Below, in pieces: positions 11,063-24,400 of a stretch of DNA of 64,000 nt. Below the pieces are notes generated by a model. That model saw nothing but the letters and a program-made list of their open reading frames with translations, was not told the origin of the DNA and searched no databases. This stretch comes from Sweltsa coloradensis (lineage: Eukaryota; Arthropoda; Insecta; Plecoptera; Chloroperlidae). Position 1 is the first letter of the stretch, and each line of letters begins with the position of its first letter. Location: the NCBI GenBank assembly GCA_024449915.1, contig JAMZAV010001842.1, forward strand, positions 1 through 64,000. Reading direction: 5' to 3'. Position numbers and translations under genes: made by a program.

Positions 11063-12061
11063 GAGATCATAAGCTTTTTGGACTAATGCCCTTTTTGAAA
11101 ATATGGAAATGTTGCATACTATTATGGATAACACTTTTAATGGTTTTAAGTACTTTTAAGTTTGTGTCTTGGACGTTAAAGTCTGTAGTGTGGACATGTT
11201 GGTATTCTTGAAGTTCTAAGCCTCGATTGTCATGCACTGCCTTCTGTACACTCTCGCGACAATATATTTTATTGTGACAACTCATTTGTTCAAGAAAGGG
11301 CACAAGTCCATGGACTAATGCCCTTTCTTGAACAAACGAAATAGGTCGACTCATTTCTGCAGCACATGCACTATAGGGACCAATGCCGTTTCTTGTCAAA
11401 ACGTGTGTCTATGTATGAAGAGTTGATTTTCATACCTAACTAATTTTCGTCCAAAAGTGGACAACTGCCCTTTCTTGAACAACTGATTCAACTCTTCTGG
11501 AAGGAAACAGGAATTAACGAGTTATGCCGAAAAGAATTTAAAAAATCAATCTGTGTTCCAAAAATATAAACGAAAATAAAATTGTATTTCCTCATTTTAT
11601 CTGGATAAGTTATCTGCCTATTATACTACTTATATATTTGAAGATTTATTAAATATACGCATCAATCGCATACTGCTATTATTTTTGTGCAACATTGCAC
11701 AACTGTAGGCCGATGACAGCCACCGAGTCGTAAATTACCAGTGTCAAGCGGACACCAGACGTTCATTTCGTTTCGTAACATGCTGTGACCTTGTAACCGA
11801 CGCAATTCTGTCACATCGAGATATAGGCAAATCTGGTTTATTTTCATTCAATTATTTTTAGAGACTCTGTGCTAGTTATCATACTTAGAAAGTGTGTGAT
11901 CTCCCATGAAAAAAAAGCTATAAGAAGTGTGTGGTGTAGGTGTGTAGGGTTAATGTTGAAAAAACAATTGGTCACATGCGTGTTTATTATAGAATACGGT
12001 AATTGTAAGACATTTCGTGTTGTGTGTGTAATAATATTTGACTTGGGTCGATGGTTTTATT
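11063..12061. other. intergenic stretch with a recurring CCCTTTCTTGAAC motif
   Basis: No gene recognised. The phrase GGACTAATGCCCTTTCTTGAAC and variants occur near 11077, 11312, 11379 and 11465 on the plus strand, and once inverted near 11286. Open frames of about 60 to 110 codons on the minus strand show no family I recognise. Confidence 0.5.
11285..11336. repeat. 18-bp inverted repeat (hairpin)
   Basis: TTTGTTCAAGAAAGGGCA at 11285-11302 is the exact reverse complement of 11319-11336. The 16-base spacer holds its own palindrome GTCCATGGAC. Confidence 0.85.
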
Positions 12062-12066
12062 TATAT

Positions 12067-12442
12067 GTTTAACCTTGGCTTTATAGTAGGCGACTATGAC
12101 GCTGTTATGTTAGTACTTTAGACAGAAATTAAAAAGTGACTACACCGGGGTTTGAACCCGGGCCGGGACCTTAGCTGTCCGGGCTTGTCTTACCAACTGA
12201 GCTATGCAGCCACCAATTTAAATCTGTCTAATTCTTGGTCTGTTTTGTACATTTGTAGAGCAGCACTGAAAAAAACTAGAGAATGCAAACCATCTCTATA
12301 ACCCTAGAGTTGGGATATACGATGTTTAACCTTGGCTTTATAAGTAGGCGACTTTGACTCTGTTATGTTAGTACTTTAGAGTTTAGACAAAAATTAAAAA
12401 AGTGACTACACCAGGGTTTGAACCCGGGACCTTAGCTGTCCG
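12067..12442 (-). repeat. tandem tRNA-like repeat units, minus orientation
   Basis: Two units spaced about 257 bases apart. Each begins (plus strand) AACCTTGGCTTTATA, runs through TTAGTACTTTAGA, and enters a minus-strand tRNA-like core (12136-12214 complete, 12402-12442 only the 3' half). The same unit occurs in plus orientation at 55155-55756, so this is a dispersed, tandem-prone repeat rather than a set of tRNA genes. Confidence 0.8.
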
Positions 12443-12491
12443 TACATGTAATGTACAAACTAGACCAAGAATTAGACAGTTTTAAATTGGT

Positions 12492-12564
12492 GGCTGCATA
12501 GCTCAGCTGGTAAGAGCATAGCCCGGACAGCTAAGGTCCCGGGTTCAAACCCCGGTGTAGTCAC
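12492..12564 (+). repeat. tRNA-like sequence, plus orientation
   Basis: Shows an acceptor pair GGCTGCA/TGTAGTC, a D arm GCTC...GAGC and a T arm CCGGG TTCAAAC CCCGG. The anticodon arm pairs only TAGC/GCTA around the loop CCGGACA, with C instead of the near-invariant T at position 33. It sits head to head with the half copy at 12402-12442. It is more likely a tRNA-derived repeat than a working tRNA gene. Confidence 0.7.
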
Positions 12565-13195
12565 TTTTTGAATTATATATAAATATATATACTCGTAAAT
12601 ATAATGTATTAGAGTCGATATATTATTTTCGTTGGAAAACAATGCTAAAACGTAGTCTAACGGTAATGTATTATACGGTCTACTATTAGTATTTTTGTAT
12701 TAGGCCGTATTTACTTTTTTAATGGAACTTAATATTTGTGTGGATTTAATAAAAAAAACATAACTTATAAATTTTCCGCTTGAGATAGGGGGACCATTTC
12801 ACGCAGTGATTGTAGTTTGTTGTAATATGCATATTTAAAATATGAGTAGGGCTCAGTTTTGGAATTATTTTGTGTTCGATTCTACATGACCATCCATTAT
12901 TTCGATGGCGCTTGTTTCAGTAGATCCATTGTATTGACACACGCACACATCCACTCGATTGACATGTTTGTATAATTTTGATTAGCCCTGAGAAGTGCAT
13001 TGGTGGGTTATCATGAAACAGAAATTAAAAATTGTCTCCACAAGGTATATTATAGATCTCAGGATTTTCACTCTCCGGGCGGATTCCAACCAACTTAGCA
13101 TTATAGAGACGACATACCTATTTAGTATGTATTTTGCTAATTACAGAATTTGTTAATTGAATATGAGTGAAAACATTGTACGCACTGCACTAGAA
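12565..13195. other. AT-rich intergenic stretch
   Basis: No gene or clear repeat seen. A B-box-like GGTTGGAATCC on the minus strand near 13088 hints at an old tRNA-derived fragment. Confidence 0.4.
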
Positions 13196-13345
13196 ATAAA
13201 AACTAAAATAGGCTTGCATCCCGGCATTCGCCTAAGGGCTCAAGAATTCCCGGATGAAACTTTCAGCTAGGATTGCTGGTGACGGGATTCAACCGTTTCC
13301 TTCCAAATCAGAGTCTCACGCGTTATGCATGAGCTACCTCTAACG
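13196..13345 (-). repeat. probable tRNA-derived SINE fragment
   Basis: Read on the minus strand, TAGCTCATGCATAACGCG (A-box-like) is followed about 30 bases later by GGTTGAATCCC (B-box-like). A non-tRNA body then ends near an A-rich ATTTCTAGTGCAG. The pattern fits a SINE head. The tRNA source is not clear. Confidence 0.5.
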
Positions 13346-14580
13346 GTTATTCGGCCAAAGCAAGCCATGCAGGGTTCGACAAATGCTATGTCAGAGATGC
13401 TGGAGACATGTCGAAATATTTGTGGTCTGGAAAATTTGTTCCAAACGGACACAACAGAGAGGCGTGTTTTCGTGTAATATGCATTTGCCGCCTGCCGGCT
13501 GCCGCCTCGAGTGATCCAATAACACATTGCCAATGCCCGCTAGAGGGGTAAGGGGTAGTGCAACATAGTTTGCCTTGCATTGGATTAAAATTGCTGTATT
13601 TTCGGAAATAATAAAGCTATGTGTCTGATTTTTGGCTTTTTAGAAAGCATAAATGTTAACCTTTCATCTGTTATAATATTAATTATTAGAACTCATAATT
13701 AGCCCATAATAATTCACTTTTAATTAACATCTGCACAATTGACTATTTGGACGATAACAAGAGCAAATATCATTTTAGAAACGAGATTCAAACGTACTGT
13801 TATAAAACATTTAAATCTTAGTGCCTCACAAAAGCTCTTTTTAAAAAATGTTGATTGTAAATGCAATAAAAAAATAATTAATTACATTTTAGTAATTAAC
13901 AAATTGCTCTTTTTCATGATGAAAATTTAAAAAAAGACGCTTTGTGAGGCATTGCATTTAGTTGTAGTAGTTGAATGCTTTTTAAATTTTTATGATATCT
14001 TTAACCGTTTGGATGGTAGAACTGGAATTAGTTTACAAATTTGGAAGAAAAAAATCGTCCGTCAAGGAGCGCTTCGCCGCTTGGAGTGGCAGTGTTTGGA
14101 ACTCAGTCCACCAGTCAACCCCGGGAAAGACAAAATGCAACTTTGAAACAGATTGAAGCAATTGTTACATGTTACAGATATGCAATCACATTAATTACAT
14201 TGTGTGGACGTTCTACGAGGGTACCGTAGTTCAATACTGAAATGTGTCTAAGCGTGAATCTGAAGGCGCGGCAACTCAACAATGCTCCCCTGCACTTGCT
14301 TGCAATTATTGTGAAACTGTAACGTGAGATTAAATAATCTATAAACAATCAAAAAAGACTTTCAGGAGTGTATACCAGTACTTCAATTATCGAATAAGTT
14401 ATGATAATCAATTGGGTTTTCCGGTTTTGTTACACGTTGTAGTGTAAACAACAGTGTTTGACAATAATCAATAACAATATATGATGATTCGTGCATGTGG
14501 ACAAAAAGGCGTCGTTGGTATTTTATTGATATACAATACTATTCAGAATGGTCTAATCTAACTAGTTACATGTGGTATTA
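13346..14580. other. intergenic stretch, nothing recognised
   Basis: AT-rich, with only short open frames and no family motifs. A slightly GC-richer patch at about 14050-14120 carries no recognisable domain. Confidence 0.4.
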
Positions 14581-17500
14581 GAGGAGATGATCTGGGAAAA
14601 AATAGCCCTGACCTTGAACAAATTGCAACAGAAATGGTTCTTTTTGTATCGGATTCAGAAAAAAATACCATTTAACATACTCAAAGTCTCGGAAAATCTA
14701 AGGTGTCGAAATTTATCAAATTTGCATATAAACTTTCATAATTACAAAAAGTTAATTTCAATTTCTTAAGGTTTGGAATACCATTCTCACTTTTAACCAA
14801 TAAGTTAAGCTCAATCAGCATACAAGTAGATAGTTCAGATGTTATTTCTAAGTTATACATGCACATAATTAAATTAATTGATTGAAATATGTTAAGTACT
14901 AAGTAAGTAAGTAAGTAAATATGAGCTCGCGGCGAATATCAAAATATCAATCCTTATACAAATTACAACAGCAGAGGCAAAGTAACATTTCGTGTAAAAT
15001 AGCAACTATTTACGGTTTGTGTAATTGATTAATGATAAGCATTGCATTAATTAATCTTATATGAAAAAGAAAATACTCGGCATCGGTGTTTTGTAAAATA
15101 AACCTGTATCATGGGAGGCATCGTAACAAAACATAAATATTTGTTTTATTTATCTATTAGTGTGGCTCAGTCGATAGTCTTGTTTTTGGGTTTATTACTC
15201 CTTCCAATGCAGACGGTCGCGGGTTCAAATTCTGGTTCAGCCTGAGTTCTTTTAAAACTCTCAAATTAACTTTCATCCATCAATGTGATATTATGCGCAT
15301 ATGAAAACGGTGGCTTGAAGCCATCCTAGCAATGAAAGTGACAGACATAGTAATAACAAATTGTGTATGTATAGCTACCATATTAATTGTTCTTGGAACT
15401 GAGTAGATAGACAATAAATGCAAGTAAATTTATAGCAACGGTTAAAATGCAGATTCATTACTATAAAATAGGCCTTATTTATGCTTTACGTAGAGAACCA
15501 GCCCAAGAACAACTTGCCCATTTTCAGGTGGCTTATTCCTGACACATTGTGGGTGTGAAGATAGACGGGGGGGGGGGGGGTTAACTAGCATCGATTAATC
15601 CATCGTCACTCAAACAAGATATTGCATTTTAACATAGGGATATGCCCTAAGCCACGTGGGAAAAATTATATCATATATCATTCCTATGACTGGTTTCGAA
15701 CATATCATCATGTAACCGTAAACCCACCCACTGTCAGTTACAAAACAGTAAATTACAATACATGAAGGTTTGTATAATTAAATTATTGATGAGCAGATAT
15801 TTATATTGAAATATCGAACTATCGTGTAAATGCAATAGGCATCCATTCAAATTGAAAGAAGAGTCTGTCTGTTTCCCCCTATATAAAAGTTAGCTTGATA
15901 GCCATGCAATGAAGTAAATAAAACTTGTATGTAGTTACGATATTATTGATTTTTCAACATAGAAAACTAAGTGTTATAGAATAGGTAATTATAAAATCGA
16001 TTCGTATCAAGATTTGAACCTAACAAACTAATTTAGAACTTCATTGATTGCACCACAATATAAATCGTAGATAGGCCTAAGCGACTGAAGGATTTGAATA
16101 ACTTAAAGGATTTAATGAATTGCATGTACTTGGATATAAAACACATTTTTACTACATTGGCCCTACATATCAAATTTCAATTAAATCCGAGCATATTATT
16201 CCATAATATTTGTTGTATAAACGACCAAACAAACAACACACCATCTATTTGTAATATTCATTGAATGTAATGCTTTTCTTTACATAGTAACCATTGTAAT
16301 CACCTACCCTATTTACTATTTATAAATTAAGGACGTCATCTGATCACATTGAGTTAGAGAACACAGGTACTATTGAATATACTTCCTGTTTGTATGCTTA
16401 TTTAGTGTTTTGATTTTTTGTAATACGTTTTCCAACATTTTAAAAAATTGTGGTGCACATTGCATAGTGCGAAAAGAAGCGTTTTTATTAAATCAATTGG
16501 TTAAAAGGGAATATTTAGAATTTCGAAAATTTCTTTATGCAATTCAGATGAACGTTTGTTTACATTACGACTATGGATATTTTCTGGGGACTGATCAAGT
16601 GTTAAGTGACCGTAAACAACATTAACTAACAAACTAACTAACTAACTAACTAATGCAGGGATATTTGCATTATTTGCCATTTAAAAAATAAAATAGAGTT
16701 CATTAGAGGGTAGGCTTATAGCGTAACTCCCCTCAGCCAGACTTGCGATGACGATTGACAATGCTGAAAACATGAGATGAGAAATATGAAAATAGTAGCT
16801 GTCCTGTCTCCATATAATATTTATCAATTATCATTGTTTATAAGTATATTAGTCTAATAAGCCAATGTATTAATATAGTAATTTTATTGCATGAATGATG
16901 GATGCAAATCAGAAATAGGTGATGTCAGTATCTGAATATTTTTACTTTGGAAAAGATTTAGCGCAAATAATCTACACTACAATAGATGGTCAAGATTACT
17001 GACATTCAATTAATTTTGTAAAAACGTTATGCATAGCTGAAAATACTTTGTGCTATCCCCCACGTTTTAATCTTAATCCAAATCTACCATTTAATTTTCG
17101 AATTACGTGTAATTAATTTGAAAAAAAAACAAATAAATAAACAATATTAATTTAATTGAAGTAATTAATTAATTGCTAATTAATTGCAAAATTAGGAGTA
17201 GGCCTAGGTAGTGATGCATTTGTGTTTATCGTGTTAGGTTGTTATTCATTTCTATAAGACCTATTGAATTATTTCGTGTGGTATTACATAGAATAGAAAA
17301 CTCCAGAACGTCATACCATAATAAAAATAATTCATTTTATGAAACCCATTTATTTATCAATTAGTTACATTTGAATTAATATTTGTGTTAGTGTTTCTAG
17401 GGTGTTTATTTAAATATCAGTTAGTTAACTTAGTTAGACGTCCAATATTTCATGTCAGTTAACATTTTACAATTTTATTCGACGCAATTAAAATTTTAAT

Positions 17501-17792
17501 TAATTTAATCAACTAACGGAATCTACAAATAAAATATGTCACCTAAAACCAATTCTTACATTCATATTGGACTTTTGACAGTAGCTTATTCGCAAAAAAG
17601 TTTGTATATAGACTTACAATGAATTTTTAATTCATATTCATTATTTAACTTTATATGCAAATTTGATAAATTTCGACACCTTAGATTTTCCGAGACTTTG
17701 AGTATGTTAAATGGGATTTTTTTCTGAATCCGATGCAAAAAGAACCATTTCTGTTGCAATTTGTTCAAGGTGAAAATTTAGTTCATCTCCTC
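14581..17792 (+). mobile_element. 3.2-kb non-autonomous element with long terminal inverted repeats, copy 1
   Basis: The left end at 14581-14741 and the reverse complement of 17633-17792 are nearly identical (GAGGAGATGA start, then ACCTTGAACAAATTGCAACA and TTCTTTTTG.ATCGGATTCAG). A collinear second copy lies at 36152-39398. The interior is AT-rich and has no transposase frame. It contains a tRNA-like piece near 15172, (AAGT)n near 14896 and (AACT)n near 16622. Flanks of the two copies share a few bases (left GTGGT, right TATGGT), so the exact ends may lie a little further out. Superfamily unknown. Confidence 0.78.
15170..15240 (+). repeat. tRNA-like fragment within the 3.2-kb element
   Basis: GTGGCTCAGTCGATAGTC resembles an A box, and GCGGGTTCAAATTCTGG, 45 bases on, resembles a B box. 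The same text is at 36725-36805 in copy 2, so it travels with the element. Confidence 0.5.
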
Positions 17793-18312
17793 TATATGGT
17801 GGTTTCGTGTTTATTGAAACTTCTGTTAAGTAATTATATCATTGGAATGCACCGCTATCAACTGTTACATTTGCATCATCATTCATTCATCACCATTCAT
17901 GTTTTTATAGTTATCAACGCTATTCAGCGAAAATACGTAATAACCTATTCATTACAAATAGGCTACTCTAAAATAAAATACTTGCTCGTCAGTCGTCTTG
18001 TTTTGTTGGTGAATTCCAGGTTTCTATCTGCCAGCCCGTTTCTCAGTATTTTGCAATGACCTGTCTATAAGTGTTTATTCCACCGCCTAACAGAGCTATT
18101 CATTCTTGGGTTGGTGTTCAGAATCCCAATTTACCGAAGTTATAAGCCAGTGGCACCACCTGTCAAGTCTTCTCTGTCTGCAAAGATTTTGACAAAATGT
18201 GGGTCTTCCAAAGAAAGCATTCACTGTTTCACTCTCTTCAGTGTCATCTCAACGTCCTCGTGTTTGAGATAGCTCTATCATTGTGTTGTGTGTATAATTT
18301 GGATAAATTGTC
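17793..18312. other. upstream region of the Mutator-YqaJ gene
   Basis: Lies between the end of the 3.2-kb element and the first ATG of the split gene. No clear TATA box or CpG-rich promoter was seen. It may contain the 5' UTR. Confidence 0.35.
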
Positions 18313-18485
18313 ATGCCTAAATCGAGAAAATGTCCCACTCGGAGGACATCTGGCAGAGTTCTTGCTTATCGCATGCGTAAAAAAAAGAAAAAAACGCTGC
18401 TAAACCAGCTCATCAGTGAAAGTGACAGTGATAACATAGAAGTGCAACAAGAAGTGGATCCCTTTGAAACCAACACAGCAAACTC
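18313..18485 (+). CDS. exon 1 of the Mutator-YqaJ gene
   Basis: ATG at 18313 opens a frame reading MPKSRKCPTRRTSGRVLAYR and then a Lys run. It closes at a GTAAG donor at 18486. The start was chosen because it is the first ATG in the frame that joins exon 2. Ends in phase 2. Confidence 0.7.
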
Positions 18486-21400
18486 GTAAGTTTATTTTGA
18501 CGTTATACATTGTATTTTATTTATTTTTACCCTAGGGCCTAAGATATCCGTGGGGGCTTATGCTAAATACTTACTGAGTGTAGTCAATTAGTCAGAGTAG
18601 TCTTGGAGTGGGAAGAAGGAAACGGAAACGAAAAAAATATACAAAACATAATAATTATATATCAATGCGTACATATTTCAAAAAAAGGTAGCCGTAGCCT
18701 AATAATAAACAAACGGTGAACACATCAACTGACGTAACTAAACTACAATCACAGATAATAGTGTACTCTATTATCTGTGCTACAATACAGGATTGTGGTT
18801 ACCAACCACATCACCAGTCAACAAAATGCTTCGTATTAGTCCTACATTGTATTTGCCTTATAAAAAGTAACTGAATTAATAATATTTTTAAGAAAATCAG
18901 AGTTGGGGGGGGGGGGGTTATTGCTCTCCTTTCCTTTAATTATATCACAGGGCCTAGGTACCACTCACGTTCTGTTACGACCATGGACGGGAAATAGCCT
19001 ACTATATTTTGAATTTTAATAATAATTGATTTGACTTTAATATCGATCTTATTAGGCCCCTACATTATTTTGCCCATACACAGATTGTATCGGTCCCTAA
19101 AGGATAGCTGCTTTGCTTACCTTATAGTATAGCCTCTTCTGGAATCCCGTGCAATACTACAGCATTTGCATGACCTTCCGGGTTGAGAAATTCCTTAGAT
19201 TTTTGTCGTTTGTTTCCTCATCCCAATGAGAACACCGCTTATTATAACTTTGTGTACAAGTAAAACCTGTGTTATATTCTATAAAAAAAAGGAGCTACAA
19301 AAGTTTTGTGACTTTATCCGAGTAGAGAAACTGTAAATAACCTATCCCGTTATCCCATAGTTTTAGATTTCGTTTTCTTGCTGTTGTTCATGTTCAATGC
19401 AACGTATCATGGTCAGGCGCGTAGGAAGGGGGGGGGAATGGGGGTAATTCCCCCCCCCCCACTTTTTACAGTGACCCCCCTACTTCAGAATCTTAGAAAT
19501 TCAGTCTCGCCGTAAATACGCACGGAAACAAATTCTGAATAACGAATTTTAAGTGATAAGACTATTAAAAGTTATTTTAATCCATTATACTTACTGATAA
19601 TGACTTGTTTTGGCACGTCTGCAGTGTATTCTCCACTTCCCTTTCCCTTACCGTATACCAACAATTTCGACAATCCTATTATTGTTGGACGTGATCAATG
19701 AAGCCTATGCATATTCAATGGTCTATCTCTTAACTATTCCAATTTTATTTATAGTTTTATAGGTTTTACTGTACAAAAAATACATTAATTTGGTATTGCA
19801 TTCAGCCCACGATTTTTTTCTAGAACGCACCAAACACACTCTAAAAACCTAATTTTCAAAATTTTCGCCTGCGGCGCTGTAGTTGGGGGGCTCCGCCCCC
19901 CAAACCCCCCGTGCTAACCAGCAGATTTGTTGTTCCCCCCCACTTGCAAAGGAGTTCCTACGCGCCTGATCATGGTCGACACTAGCTGGTCAAGCGAAAA
20001 TTGTCATAATATCCAAAACGGCAAACGACGTGAGAATATAGGCCACTTCAACCGGTTCAGTCATATTTCAAGTTAATAAATTGAATTTGTTTTATTTGTT
20101 TGCTCTAAGTGTATATTATAAAAGAAAGTAAAATTAAAAAGATAGTTATAATGAAAGTTAATTAATTAATTATTTTGTTAGTTTATTTTCCAAGCAATAA
20201 AAATGGACAAACACAATTACACATTCACTGGTTAGCACTTGCGACACATCGGGCTAGGTGCGGTTGTTGAGAAGGGTCAATGTTGTCTACTCTACTACTG
20301 AGAAATACGTTTGTCTTTTATTGATGAATTTAGGGTCTGGGTCTTGGGGGTGTGTTTGTTGGGTTCATTTACAATACATTTCAACCAGACCACAGATAAT
20401 TGACCTGCCTATTGCCGCAAAAAGCTGGCTGGCTACAAGTATTGTTGCCCCGAGCAAGGGTCCCCCGAGCTGTGATTCTTATCTCTGGGTCCAGCAAAGC
20501 TTTTACAACATTTTCTACCACACAATCTTAATTTTTATTTAAAAAAAAATATACACATTCTACAGCCGGTTGCGTGATCAACAGTTGAGATAACGTCGAT
20601 GATCATTCTTGTAAAATATCATAATTAGAATGCGTATTATGCTAATTTAGCCATTTAAATAATTGCTTTATAGTAATGTAATGGCAAATTCCATGATTCC
20701 CTACAATGACTGATGAAGTGTACAACTTGCAAGACAAGATTTTCTGTGATGGGAAGTTTACACGCAAGATGTTACCTACAACGAATACCTAATAATAATA
20801 ATAATTGATTGATTTGGATTTGGATTTGTGGGGGTGCTAAAGCTCCGAGCCACTGTTTTCAAGCATTATTATATTTGCTTAATTTTTTACGTTGTTTTGA
20901 TTAATTATAACATATTATTGCGTTCTTACATAGGGCAAATGTCAGCACATCATGTGCTGGTCAAGTGACTCAATCGCACTCGCACGTCGAGGAAACATGC
21001 GAGGAAGAATTTAAATTTTGGTCACCACCGCGCCCACAAGCTGCACTGCAATTTGTTGGTTTTCTCAACACTCAGTCTCCGAATGACAGGTGGGTTGATT
21101 AGGCGTGCAATGCTTTGCCTCATAAACATAACCCTATACAAGTACCCTATAAAGAAAAGCTATTTACTTTTTTAGTTCCGAAATTCTGGAGATTGGTATT
21201 CCGATAAGAAGAAAAGATGATAGTCTGGCGCTAGACGACAATCGGTATGTAAAACTATTATTACATAATCAGTGTCACATTTTTCGTCGGATAACTTATA
21301 ATACAATTATTATTTTATGTGTTGAATAATAAATAGATAGTGCGCAGTTGTAGAAGGATAGATAAGCTTGGCATTTCGTTTAGATCTCAATACTTTTGAG

Positions 21401-24400
21401 TGGGTAAGGTTTGGCTGTTTTTTTTTGTTTTGTTTTTGTACGTGTGAGATTCATTTACGGTTACAAGTCGTGTTAGTGTTACTGTAACAGTAACTTCAAA
21501 CGTGCGTTATAAACTTTTTAAATGTATTTCAAATTAGGTTTTGTACTCACCAATTATTATATTATAGATTCAAAGAAGAAAAAGAATTTGCATTTTTAAA
21601 GTAAGTCAAACTCTAACCGACTGCCACAAAAATATGAACTTATATGTCGTGCAAAATTGCTGTTTCTTTTTTTTGGTGGGGGGGGAGGGGTGGTTCCAAC
21701 AATGTTTCTTATGGGGGATAGGCGCGGGGAAAGGTTAAGCCAATGATTTTCTTTTGGGGGATGGCATCCCCTCTAATTTGGCCACTGCCCCGAAGTACAG
21801 TTAGTTCCATAGTTATTTAGGCACTTTTGAGATGTAGTTTGCATACCTAATTGATGCTTTGCAATGCGGAGATATAACATAATTGCTCGTTGCACAATTA
21901 TGTTCTTATGTCAAGAACCGGGTTTTTTCTCTTAGAACTACAGATCTACATCGAGAATCTGAGCTGCCACAGACTTGTAGTGAGAGTGGAAGCTCAACAG
22001 CCAAGGCCAAGGAAATAGGCTCGCCGATCGGTGACAACACTGAGACACCAAGTTCGTGTCCGCGTGCACACGCACCAGCAAGGTAAGTCATTATGAAATG
22101 TATTATTTAATTTTACATTATGGGCAGTATATAAGCAATAAAAAGAAACCAAAGGGTACTAAATACAAGAAATTCTACTACAAATAGAAAAGTAAAATAA
22201 TCGTGAGTTAAACTACAAATAAGTACTAAGTGTAGAAATGTTTCATTGGACGAGTGAGCGTAGCGAACAGAGTCTCTATGGCAAGTTTTCGGCACTTCGT
22301 TGTGTTTATGTGTGTGTGTAATGTATGCGCAGGGCCAAACTACTCGTCCGATTTTGACGAAATTTCACACCAACGTCAAGGACCAATAGATAAGAGTGCT
22401 GTTAACATGGACATCAAAATTTGCAGGAATCCAACCTACAAAAAATTAAAATAAAAAATTAAGTGTTTATTTTTTAAAAGTTATACTTCGCTTTGAAAAA
22501 AAAATACCCTTTCTACATTGTTAATTTCTGTGGCATATTAAAATGTAAGTGTTAAAATATTTGTGGTTTTCTGCTCATTTTAGTGTAATGATGTCACCCA
22601 CAATTACTACTCCACTGAACACACACTACGCATCCACGCCCGTTGTCCGTGAATTTCCTACTTCAAGGCAAAGACTTCGTTTTGCAGACAACACTACATC
22701 TCCGATATCATCCATCGAGTCATCTCCTCGTATGACACAAGATGTGTAAGTTGTGTAGTAAATAATATGTTGAAACTAAATTAATCGAATTACACTCGAT
22801 TAATAAATGTGATTTATATTCTCCTTCAGCACAATCAATTCAAGTGACAAAACGCTAGACAACTCAAACCTTCAAGAAAAGGATGGTTTCAACGCCAGTA
22901 CATCGTTTTACCCGTGAGTGCAGTAAAGGCCTATACCTGGTTATTTACACATGATCCCTCTAAACACTAAACGTACAGATAGGATTAATTAAACATTCGT
23001 CCTACGTACACTATCATACAGCCCTTTACTGTGAAGTACAATTACATTCTAGTCAAATGAATAGTTCAATAGATTCAATAGGTTCAATTGGAGATTATAT
23101 TGAACAATTCGATAGGGTAAATTAATTAAATTAATATAATTAATATTTTTAAATACGTAGTGATAATTAAAATCATTGTTTAACTTTCCAGTGATCTACT
23201 TGTTGAAAGCGTGAGGGAAGTTGGATCCGACAAAGCTATATTCAATGTAACTGGCAATAGAATTGTAAATATATCGCATATAGTCGACGCGTCACGCCGT
23301 TTGGAAAACCATGAGTGCCCGAATTTGCATAGACCGGGCTACCTGTCATTTGATCACGAGGTGAGATATGGCTTCTCTAGTGACCTGGTCTTCAAATGCA
23401 CCTCGTGTCAAGAGGTTCGTTCTATAAACACTTCTGGAAAGGAAAAAAAGGACAGAAAAAATATTAATTTAGCTGCTGCGTGGGGCACTGTCTCAATTGG
23501 ACGTGGCCACTGGCATTTGCAAGAACTAATGGCCATGCTAGACGTTCCAAGTCCGTCATTTGCGACATACAAAAGCTATGAAGACAGTGTTGGGCAGGTA
23601 ATTTATAATCGTAATAATATATAATTCACATAATCGGTAAAAAATAAGAAGTTTAAATTTATATGCATTTTTGTGTATACTAATTCATGTGTAAGTGTAT
23701 TGTGAATGACACAACTAAAATTGATAAGGCAATGATTATAAAACATATATATAAATAAAACAAACCATATTATATTTTATATAGTGCTTGCAATTTTGTG
23801 TTCTTACAGAGCTAGTGGTAGTGGTAGTTATAGTGGTTGTGGTAGTGGTAGTGGTAGTGGTAGTGGTAGTGGTAGTGGTAGGAGTTGGGGGGGTTATGGT
23901 AGGGGAGTGGTAGGGTAGGGGTAGTGGTAGGGGTAGTGGAGGGGTTTAGTGGTAGGGGTTATGGTATGGTAGGGGGTAGTGGTAGGGGTAGTGGTGGGGG
24001 TATGGTAGTGGTAGTGGTAGTAGTCAAGTTGCAGTGTAGAAAAGTAACATACCGAAGTCAAAATTAATTTTATTCTGCACGTATAACTTATCAGTTTCAA
24101 TTCGTTTGTCAATACCGATTATTGATTGTCATTTTATGTGAAGGAAGGTAATTTTAATTTTGTTTAACAAATACTTTCGTGCAAAGTTATCATTTACGCT
24201 ATTGTTTCTTGTTTGTATCTTTTACTACAGGCATGGCTAGAATCATTGTCTTCAGCCATTGAAGCAGCAATGGCTGAAGAGATAGCCTTGGCGTTGGCAG
24301 CTGGGGATGTAAATAAAATTGGTGTACCACAACTAATCGTAATATTAGATGGGGTGGAGCCACAGGACACGGCACAGTTACATGCTAATCTGGAGTGCTG

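Noticed and set aside
11662..11847. 61-codon minus-strand frame ICLYLDVTELRRLQGHSML
   Set aside because: Has a protein-like look but no family recognised, no splice context and short length. Not strong enough to list as a gene.
16410..16625. 71-codon frame in the 3.2-kb element
   Set aside because: The frame is not kept in the second copy near 38000-38200, so coding is unlikely.
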